DNA of 7,315 bases. It comes from Chitinophagaceae bacterium. GTDB lineage: Bacteria; Bacteroidota; Bacteroidia; Chitinophagales; Chitinophagaceae. The notes under the pieces were generated by a model that saw only the letters and a list, made by a program, of their open reading frames with translations, did no database searches and was not told the DNA's origin. The stretch is taken from positions 1-7,315 of the forward strand of contig JAIEQT010000257.1 in NCBI GenBank assembly GCA_019747455.1. The letters are read 5' to 3'. A program made the translations under genes and the position numbers. Shown here one piece after another: positions 1 to 6,017 of the stretch. Position 1 is the first letter of the stretch. Each line of letters begins with the position of its first letter.

Positions 1-660
1 AACTTGTTTGTAGCCGATGCGGCTAATAACAGGGTTTTACGTTTTGCTCCTGGTTCTACGATAGGTTTTCCTGTAGCAGGTGGCAATGGTAATGGAAACG
101 GAGCGAGCCAGTTAAGTAATCCTAAAGATATTTGGGTAGATGCTAACGGATTTATTTATATAGCCGATGCCGGTAATCATCGCATTCAAAAATGGGGACA
201 AGGGGCAACAAGCGGACAAACCATTGCGGGGGGATTTGGGCCAGGTAGCGATTCATTGAGTTTAAATAGTCCGCAAGCCGTGTTTGTAGACCAGCAATCA
301 AATGTTTATGTTGCCGATTCAGGTAATCATCGGATACAAAAATTTACGCCCGGAAATTTCTATGGCGTTACTGTTGCTGGTGGACAAAGAAAAGGCAATT
401 ATGCAGTACAACTGAACCAGCCGCTAGATGTTTGGGTAGATGCGGTTGGAGATATTTATGTATTGGATGCAGGAAACCATCGAGTACAAAAATGGACGGC
501 TAAAGAAGGATATGTTTCTACGATTGCAGGAAGTAGCTCAGGTAATTCGGGGAGTTTCAATGATCAATTTAATTTTCCTTCGGCCATGGCTTTTGATCCA
601 TCCGGAAATTTATTTGTATTAGATGAAAGAAATTTTCGGGTAAAAAATATACCAACTATT
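1..660 (+). repeat. NHL block A: blades of the first propeller (about five visible, left part missing)
   Basis: Each blade is about 50 residues (150 bp) and carries a hydrophobic-VD strand, a YVADA-like strand, GNHRIQKW and a glycine-rich TVAGG turn. GNHR-type cores begin near nt 25, 169, 319, 469 and 622. Aligning with block B by the 1380-bp super-repeat spacing indicates that the first visible, partial blade is blade 2 of 6. About 240 bp of this propeller therefore lie outside the window. The last blade is degenerate (NFRVKNI), like the last blade of block C (NFRVQRF). Confidence 0.85.
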
Positions 661-3600
661 CAGGTATCGAATACTTATGCGCCTCAGTTTCAAGGTAACC
701 ACAGTGCCTCTGCATACTCATTTACCGGATGCCGACAAAATTCGAATAGCGTTTTTGTCAATGCTAATGCACCGATTATCGTAACCGGTAATACACAAAT
801 TTGTAAGGGTGATACAGCTACTTTGAAGGTTACAGGAACATCTAATTATTCATGGTTACCCACTACAGGTTTGATAAAGGTGAATGATAGCACTTATAGA
901 ATTAAAGCAGATAGTTCAACTTATTATGGTGTTAGTTCAACTAACGATAGTGGTTGTGTTTCTTTCACTAGTGTAAGTATCAAAGTAAGTCAACGTATTT
1001 TACCCTTTGTTACAGCTACTAATTGTGCAGACTCTAATGCCTCAAAATTAACAACAAGATTAGTTGGTGGGTTACCCGCTCATTTATTATGGTATAATGC
1101 GAATAACCAGTTAGCCATCAAACTACCTAGCTGGGTAAATACCGCAACAACAATTGCGGGGGGCAATGGAACCGGTAATTCGAATGCACAATTTAATTTA
1201 CCATCGGGTGTTTTTGTAGATGAAAAAGGAAATATTTATGTAGCTGATGCTGTGAATCACCGTATACAGATGTTTAAGCCTGGTGAGCAAACCGGTAAAA
1301 CTGTGGCAGGTGGAATGGGGCCCGGTAATGGGAGAGATCAGTTAAACTATCCTACAGGAGTATATGTAGATATACAAGGAAATATCTATGTGGCCGATCA
1401 AAATAATCATCGGGTACAATTCTTTCCTGTAGGTACTACACAAGCAAATACAGTTGCAGGTATCGGTATAGCTGGAAATGGTTCCTTTCAACTTAATTTT
1501 CCTAATGGTGTTTTTGTAGATGCCTTTGGAAATGTATATGTGGCTGATGCCGGTAATAACAGAATACAAAGATGGACAGCCGGTGCGCAGAGCGTAACTA
1601 CTGTTGCCGGTAATGGAACACCGGGCAATGCCATCAATCAATTAAATAACCCGCAACATGTTTTTGTAGATCGTTTTACAAACCTATATGTATCTGATGC
1701 AGGAAATCATCGAATAATGTTTTATCCTAAGGATAGTACTTTTGGTTATATCATTGCAGGCGGCAAAGGGGCAGGTACTTTACAAAATCAATTGAATGCA
1801 CCCTCTCAAGTGTGGGTTGATGCTATTGGTACCATGTATATCTCCGATAGGGGAAACAATAGAATTCAACAATGGAAATCATTTGATAGTACTGGAACAA
1901 CTATTGCAGGAAATGCCAATGGTAATGGAGGGTCCTTACAAACACAATTATTTTTGCCGGCTTCTTTTGCTATTTCCGGTACCGGTAGTTTATATGTGGC
2001 CGATACACGTAATCACAGAGTACAACAATTTAATATAACGCCATTTATAGATACTACTTTCGCAATCGGTTTGAATGGTGTATACTCCGCGCTAACTTCA
2101 TCTTTTGATGGATGCAGTACGGGCTCTTCTTTTGTTCGATTAAATGTAGCTCAAAAAATAAGTGTATCGGCACTAACTACTGAAATTTGTGAAGGTTCAG
2201 CTACCAATATCACGGCTTCGGGAGCGGCAAGCTATAGTTGGCAACCTGCTACCGGATTGAATGCCATAAACACGGCAGTGGTAACGGCTACTCCCGCTAC
2301 TACTACAAAATACACAGTGAGTAGTACAGCTGGTAATGGTTGTATATCCAATGCAACGGTTACCATCACCGTAAAAAAATCAAAGCAACCGGAAATAATC
2401 GGTTTGAACTGTATTGGGGCAGGAAAGTTAGCAGTGAATGCTAATCCAAAACCTATGCAAGCCATTTGGACCTTTCCGGGTGGAAGTACACAAACCATTC
2501 AAGTCAATTGGAATAGAAGAGGAACGATTGTAGCAGGAAGTATTGTAGCGGGTTTTGATTCGTCGAAGTTTGCCAGACCAGTTTTTGTTTTTGTAGACAG
2601 TAAAGGCGATATATACGTTAGCGATCAATGGAATCATAGAATTCAGCGCTGGACACCAGGATCAACATCAGGTATCACCGTTGCGGGTGGAAAAAATGCA
2701 GGCTCCGGAGCCGCACAATTAAAAAATCCTTCCGGCATATTTGTAGACAGTAGAGGAGCTATTTATATAGCGGATACAGATAATGATCGGATACAAAAGT
2801 GGTTACCCGGAGATAGTGTTGGTGTAACCGTTGCGGGTGGAAATGGAAGAGGTATTGCATCAAATCAATTGAGTTATCCAACAGCCGTATACGTTGATGC
2901 CTATGATAATATTTATATTGCTGATTGCTTTAATGCTCGCATTCAAAAATGGGAGCCGGGTGCATTAAGTGGGATTACGGTAGCGGGCGGAAATTTTGCG
3001 GGTGCTGCTCCCAATCAACTAAGTGTACCCAATGGATTATTTGTAGATGTAAATCAAAATATTTATATAGCCGATACCCAAAATGATCGTATTCAATTTT
3101 GGCGTAAAAATGCAACAACAGGTATTACAATCGCCGGTGGTAAAGGAAAGGGTAATAATCCAGACCAATTGGTATCACCTATGAGTATTTGGGTAGATGG
3201 TAATGATGATATGTATATAGCAGAGGGGGGCACTGTGCATAGAGTAAAACGTTGGCAGAAAAACAAAACAGAAGGCGAGGTCATCATTGGCGGAAATACA
3301 TCTGGTGCAGGGGCAGACTTACTGAATAGTCCGGGTAATGCAGTACTAGATGCCAATGGCAGCCTATTTGTAAGTGATATGAATAATTTTAGAGTACAAC
3401 GTTTTAGCATTGTAGACTCTGTGTATGCTATCTTACCAACCTCAGCAGGCGCCCACACTGTTGGTGTTCAATCTTTCGGAGGATGTACTGCTACCAGTAA
3501 TCCTTTTAATGTATTCACAGGTATTATACCGGTAGATCCTATTGTAGCAGATAAAAAATATTGTATTAATGATAGAAGTACAGCCCTTACTGCGGGGCCG

Positions 3601-4299
3601 GGTAAACTTTTATGGTATAATACGGAAATAGGTGGTGTAGGGGATACTATAGCCCCGATACCTTCTACAAGTGTAGTTGGTACAAGTAATTATTGGGTTT
3701 CTCAAATTAATAATGCAGGCACTTGTGAAAGCAAAAGATTAAAAATTGCTGTTACCGTTAATGGCTTACCCGGCGCACGCTTGGGTGCACTGAATAATAA
3801 ACTTAAAATTTTGCCGGGAGATACTTCATTTTTACGAGCCCAAGCCGATACGGGTAAAACATTCAGTAAAGCCTTTTGGTATAAAAATGGCACATTATTA
3901 AGTGGTATCGCCGATACCACAAAAACCTTTAAAGTGTTTTATAGTACAACGGGAAAGTATGCTGTAGAACTTGCTGATTCTAATTTTTGCGCTAGTAAAT
4001 CCAATGAAGTAGAAGTTGTAGCCGACCTGGCTTCGGGGCAATCCATGTATTTATTTCCCAATCCTGTAAAAAATAGTACAAAAATTATTTATAGTGCTCT
4101 TTCTACAAATAGTATTTATTTAAAAGTATTCTCCACAGCTGGTATTGAGCTTATCAATAAAAAAATTCCTTCTGCTATTGCAGGCGTTAATAATATGTAT
4201 GATTTAGATCTTTCCACGCTACCTCCGGGTACTTATGAAGTACAACTTATTACAGGAGTTGGTAAAGTAATAGGATCGAAGCGAATTTTTAAATTATAG
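1..4299 (+). CDS. Giant secreted NHL-propeller / Ig-like protein with C-terminal T9SS sorting domain (5'-truncated by window edge)
   Basis: Seen: the frame is open from the first base to TAG at 4297-4299 (1432 codons). A TTG at position 4 lies in the middle of an NHL blade, so it is not the start; the true start and signal peptide lie upstream. Domain order: NHL block A (1-660, five visible blades), Ig-like region (661-1140), NHL block B (1141-2040, six blades), Ig-like region (2041-2520), NHL block C (2521-3412, six blades), the second half of an Ig-like domain (3413-3530), an Ig_7/CHU_C-associated-type Ig domain (about 3535-3765, begins YCIND, then LLWYN), a last Ig-like domain (3766-4030), and a T9SS type A sorting domain (4045-4296) with YLFPNP at its start and LPPGTYEV near its end. 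Known: that C-terminal domain directs cargo through type IX secretion to the cell surface or medium. NHL propellers usually bind proteins, glycans or RNA; some have lyase activity. Inference: a surface or secreted binding protein. No catalytic motif is recognised and the ligand is unknown. Confidence 0.93.
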   Translation, partial: NLFVADAANNRVLRFAPGSTIGFPVAGGNGNGNGASQLSNPKDIWVDANGFIYIADAGNHRIQKWGQGATSGQTIAGGFGPGSDSLSLNSPQAVFVDQQSNVYVADSGNHRIQKFTPGNFYGVTVAGGQRKGNYAVQLNQPLDVWVDAVGDIYVLDAGNHRVQKWTAKEGYVSTIAGSSSGNSGSFNDQFNFPSAMAFDPSGNLFVLDERNFRVKNIPTIQVSNTYAPQFQGNHSASAYSFTGCRQNSNSVFVNANAPIIVTGNTQICKGDTATLKVTGTSNYSWLPTTGLIKVNDSTYRIKADSSTYYGVSSTNDSGCVSFTSVSIKVSQRILPFVTATNCADSNASKLTTRLVGGLPAHLLWYNANNQLAIKLPSWVNTATTIAGGNGTGNSNAQFNLPSGVFVDEKGNIYVADAVNHRIQMFKPGEQTGKTVAGGMGPGNGRDQLNYPTGVYVDIQGNIYVADQNNHRVQFFPVGTTQANTVAGIGIAGNGSFQLNFPNGVFVDAFGNVYVADAGNNRIQRWTAGAQSVTTVAGNGTPGNAINQLNNPQHVFVDRFTNLYVSDAGNHRIMFYPKDSTFGYIIAGGKGAGTLQNQLNAPSQVWVDAIGTMYISDRGNNRIQQWKSFDSTGTTIAGNANGNGGSLQTQLFLPASFAISGTGSLYVADTRNHRVQQFNITPFIDTTFAIGLNGVYSALTSSFDGCSTGSSFVRLNVAQKISVSALTTEICEGSATNITASGAASYSWQPATGLNAINTAVVTATPATTTKYTVSSTAGNGCISNATVTITVKKSKQPEIIGLNCIGAGKLAVNANPKPMQAIWTFPGGSTQTIQVNWNRRGTIVAGSIVAGFDSSKFARPVFVFVDSKGDIYVSDQWNHRIQRWTPGSTSGITVAGGKNAGSGAAQLKNPSGIFVDSRGAIYIADTDNDRIQKWLPGDSVGVTVAGGNGRGIASNQLSYPTAVYVDAYDNIYIADCFNARIQKWEPGALSGITVAGGNFAGAAPNQLSVPNGLFVDVNQNIYIADTQNDRIQFWRKNATTGITIAGGKGKGNNPDQLVSPMSIWVDGNDDMYIAEGGTVHRVKRWQKNKTEGEVIIGGNTSGAGADLLNSPGNAVLDANGSLFVSDMNNFRVQRFSIVDSVYAILPTSAGAHTVGVQSFGGCTATSNPFNVFTGIIPVDPIVADKKYCINDRSTALTAGPGKLLWYNTEIGGVGDTIAPIPSTSVVGTSNYWVSQINNAGTCESKRLKIAVTVNGLPGARLGALNNKLKILPGDTSFLRAQADTGKTFSKAFWYKNGTLLSGIADTTKTFKVFYSTTGKYAVELADSNFCASKSNEVEVVADLASGQSMYLFPNPVKNSTKIIYSALSTNSIYLKVFSTAGIELINKKIPSAIAGVNNMYDLDLSTLPPGTYEVQLITGVGKVIGSKRIFKL
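1141..2040 (+). repeat. NHL block B: complete six-bladed propeller
   Basis: Six consecutive NHL units of about 50 residues can be counted. Their core motifs read VNHRIQMF, NNHRVQFF, GNNRIQRW, GNHRIMFY, GNNRIQQW and RNHRVQQF. Each is preceded by a VFVD or VWVD-like strand and a YVADA-like strand, and separated by a turn with consensus VAGG plus a Gly/Asn-rich loop. Six blades match the usual size of an NHL beta-propeller, so this block probably closes as one propeller. Confidence 0.9.
2521..3412 (+). repeat. NHL block C: complete six-bladed propeller
   Basis: Six NHL units with core motifs WNHRIQRW, DNDRIQKW, FNARIQKW, QNDRIQFW, TVHRVKRW and NFRVQRF. The canonical His of the NHL core is replaced by Asp, Ala or Phe in several blades, so this block has diverged more than block B. 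Blade 5 carries one extra residue and a Glu for Asp (YIAEGGTVHR). The block lies exactly 1374 bp (458 codons) after block B when corresponding codons of the last blades are compared. It begins with a 15-bp duplication giving IVAGSIVAG (nt 2527-2553). Confidence 0.88.
4045..4296 (+). other. T9SS type A C-terminal sorting domain (Por secretion tail)
   Basis: The last 84 codons show the classic pattern of the type A sorting domain. It opens with YLFPNPVKNS and is followed by alternating beta strands with a YLKVFSTAGIEL segment. Then comes DLSTLPPGTYEVQLI, and the protein ends in a basic-hydrophobic tail (SKRIFKL). In T9SS cargo this domain is recognised by the outer-membrane translocon and normally cleaved by the sortase-like PorU. 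It is the main evidence that the protein is exported and that the host is a Bacteroidota. Confidence 0.92.
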
Positions 4300-4304
4300 A
4301 AACC

Positions 4305-4481
4305 TTATTTTACGGGAATAGCATAAAAACGAAACCCTCTTCTTGTTTTATAGCTAGGCTCACTCATAGTTACAATGGTGTAAGGTAAAAGACCTCCTAC
4401 AATAGAGCCAATACCTACTGAAACAGGTACATCTCCAAAAAAAACAGGTTGGTTGGATAATCCATCGGCTAGATCGCTATA
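4305..4481 (-). pseudogene. Out-of-frame C-terminal portion of the small exported protein
   Basis: In the frame -1 relative to the 4469-4819 ORF, the sequence reads on from 4481 as Y-SDLADGLSNQPVFFGDVP. A Gly-rich hydrophobic segment (VGIGSIVGGLLPYTIV) and a basic tail ending FYAIPVK follow, with TAA at 4305-4307: 58 codons. It has no start of its own and follows naturally on residue 116 of the upstream frame (GIAI then Y-SDL). It makes the second hydrophobic segment expected of such a protein. Its stop lies 5 bp from the stop of the convergent giant gene, a normal convergent spacing, which supports this as the true end of the gene. Confidence 0.7.
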
Positions 4482-4819
4482 CCTGTTATAGATCCTAACA
4501 TGGCTAATATACCGGTTGAACTTCTGGCTCCGGTATAAAATTTTTTTACCTTTTCTAAATCTTTCAGGGCAATGGCCTTAACTCTGTTTTCTGTTCTTCG
4601 ATGTAAACCCCTAATGTATAAGGTGTCGGCAGATACAAACTGAATTCTGCCTGCTGCTATATTTTTTTCATCATTAACAGAAAAACGAATTTTTATCCGT
4701 TCATTTACCTCAAAAATTTTTTTTACACCTTTTTTCTCAGCTACCAGTGCCATCCCTGGTTGTGCCATTCCGGTATAACTCACCATCAAAGAAATTAAAA
4801 GCAGTATATAGTTTTTCAT
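4469..4819 (-). CDS. Small exported hypothetical protein, prematurely terminated (N-terminal portion)
   Basis: Seen: 116 codons starting at ATG (4817-4819) and stopping at TAG (4469-4471). Residues 1-20 form a signal peptide: MKNY, then a hydrophobic core, ending GMAQ, with likely cleavage after Ala19 or Gln20. The mature part has a basic beta-like region (KKIFEVNERIKIRFSV), then ADTLYIRGLHRR and KDLEKVKKF, and a Gly-rich hydrophobic segment from about residue 101 to the stop. Only AAGG precedes the start, so no convincing Shine-Dalgarno is present. Oddity: the stop falls inside the hydrophobic segment, and the other half of the protein is found in a different frame (4305-4481). The gene is therefore frameshifted, wrongly sequenced or recoded. 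Rejoined, it would be about 174 aa. I do not recognise a named family. Bacteroidota have many small exported proteins with this plan (signal peptide, beta-rich body, two hydrophobic segments); function unknown. It is divergent from prfB with 61 bp between the starts. Confidence 0.75.
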   Translation of the reverse strand: MKNYILLLISLMVSYTGMAQPGMALVAEKKGVKKIFEVNERIKIRFSVNDEKNIAAGRIQFVSADTLYIRGLHRRTENRVKAIALKDLEKVKKFYTGARSSTGILAMLGSITGIAI

Positions 4820-4880
4820 GAAACCTTAATTATAATCGACACTATAACGATGCAGACGATCTATTTCGTATTTTTGTGCT

Positions 4881-5973
4881 ATGACACAAGAGCAAATTAA
4901 AGATATGAGGGACCGTGTTTTGGTTCTGAGGAGGTTTCTTTGACGTTGATAATCGTACTTATAAAGTAGATACTGATCGGCAGCTTTCACTTTCACCTGG
5001 TTTTTGGGATGATAATATACGTGCCACCACGGTGATGAAAGATATTAAAGTGAATGAGTATTGGCTCAAATTATTTAAGCAAGTAGATGGAGCAGTAGAA
5101 GATTTTGCTATTTTGTTTGAATTCTGGAAAGCGGGAGATGCTACAGAGGAGGAAACCAGGGTAGCTTTTACGGATGCTTTGGCCCAAATTGAAGATGCGG
5201 AATTTAAGAGTACCTTAAATAAGCCGGAGGATGAGCTCCCAGCTGTATTACAGATTAACCCGGGTGCAGGTGGTACAGAAAGTCAGGATTGGGCCGAAAT
5301 GCTATTACGAATGTACCGTATGTATGGAGAGAAGCAGGGTTGGAAAGTTACGGAGATAGATTTGCAAGAAGGGGATGGGGCAGGAATTAAAAGTGCTACG
5401 ATACAATTTGATGGCGATTTTGCCTATGGCTTTTTAAAAGCAGAGAGTGGGGTACATCGATTGGTACGTATCTCACCTTTTGATAGTAATGCGCGCAGAC
5501 ATACCTCTTTTGCCTCTGTATTTGTATATCCATTAATAGATGATAGCATCGAGATTAATGTAAATCCCGGTGATTTAGAATGGGCTTTTTATAGAAGTGG
5601 GGGTAGTGGTGGACAAAATGTAAACAAAGTAGAAACGGCAGTAAGATTGAAGCATATCCCGAGTGGATTCATTGTAGAATGTCAGCAGGCACGAACACAG
5701 GGTGAGAATCGAGAATTGGCTTTAAAAATGTTGAAGAGCAGATTGTATGAGGAAGAGTTACGAAAGCGACAAGAAGCGATGAATGCTACCAATGCCAATA
5801 AGAAAAAAATTGAGTGGGGTTCTCAAATCCGCAGTTATGTTTTTCACCCTTATAAAATGATAAAAGATCACCGAACTGATTACGAAGTAGGTAATGTTGG
5901 TCCGGTAATGGATGGAGAATTGGAAGGTTTTATCAAAGCTTATTTGATGATGGAGAAGGAAACGGCGGGGTAG
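4881..5973 (+). CDS. prfB: Peptide chain release factor 2, expressed through a programmed +1 frameshift
   Basis: Role: recognises UGA and UAA in the ribosomal A site and triggers peptide release in the cytoplasm. Seen: ATG at 4881 opens a 20-codon frame (begins MTQEQIKD) ending at TGA 4941-4943. Skipping T4941 gives CTT GAC and 343 further codons to TAG 5971-5973. The total is 363 aa, against 365 in E. coli. The joined part (DVDNR through PGFWDDN) matches the conserved RF2 N-terminus, so the ORF opening at GTG 5032 lacks 50 real residues. Diagnostic motifs: the UGA/UAA-reading tripeptide SPF at residues 198-200, and the catalytic GGQ at 243-245 in [14 protein letters not shown]. The residue matching E. 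coli position 246 is Ser239, an Ala/Ser type typical of active RF2 outside K-12. Known regulation: low RF2 slows reading of the UGA and raises frameshifting, which makes more RF2. No Shine-Dalgarno precedes the ATG. It stands alone, divergent from the small gene and convergent with mgtE. Confidence 0.97.
4929..4944 (+). promoter_or_regulatory. prfB programmed +1 frameshift site (SD-like AGGAGG, TTT spacer, CTT TGA C)
   Basis: AGGAGG occupies 4929-4934, the spacer TTT 4935-4937, the slippery CTT 4938-4940, TGA 4941-4943 and the following C 4944. This has the same layout and spacing as the E. coli site (AGG GGG TAT CTT TGA C). In the known mechanism, pairing of the internal SD with the 16S anti-SD pushes the ribosome forward while tRNA-Leu on CUU re-pairs with UUU. 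The next codon is then GAC (Asp21). Confidence 0.97.
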
Positions 5974-5998
5974 GGTATGGGGTATAGGGAATAGGTTT
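5967..5998 (+). repeat. G-rich heptamer tandem array, G-quadruplex-like, across the prfB stop codon
   Basis: From 5971 the sequence runs in 7-bp steps with consensus TAGGGWA: units begin at 5971, 5978, 5985 and 5992, and the last is degenerate. With the GGGG just before the stop codon there are four G-tracts of three or more (5967-5970, 5973-5975, 5979-5982, 5987-5989). Their loops are 2, 3 and 4 nt, which fits the standard intramolecular G-quadruplex pattern. The TAG stop of prfB is part of the first unit. The array lies at the 3' end of the prfB transcript, between convergent prfB and mgtE, where no hairpin terminator is visible. A role in transcript ending or stability is a guess. Confidence 0.7.
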
Positions 5999-6017
5999 TA
6001 TTGGTTAGTTCTGTGAT

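Noticed and set aside
4..6. TTG at position 4 as the start codon of the NHL protein
   Set aside because: It lies inside the YVADA-like strand of an NHL blade, the codon before it (Asn) fits the repeat too, and no signal peptide follows. The gene clearly begins upstream of the window.
440..3920. Other-frame ORFs of 60-121 codons over the NHL gene on both strands
   Set aside because: They overlap a clear repeat protein, have no recognisable domains or start context, and their recurrence reflects the repeated coding sequence beneath them.
4300..4330. Hairpin terminator between the NHL gene and the convergent small gene
   Set aside because: Only 5 bp separate the two stops and I found no inverted repeat followed by a T-run on either strand.
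4869..4876. TATTTTTG, a match to the Bacteroidota -7 promoter element TAnnTTTG, just before prfB
   Set aside because: It would place the transcript start at or inside the ATG at 4881, and no TTTG-like -33 element lies about 19 bp upstream. In T-rich DNA one 8-mer match is weak evidence.
5032..5037. GTG/ATG at 5032/5035 as the start of prfB
   Set aside because: The upstream +1 frame continues with recognisable RF2 sequence back to a textbook frameshift site and an ATG at 4881.
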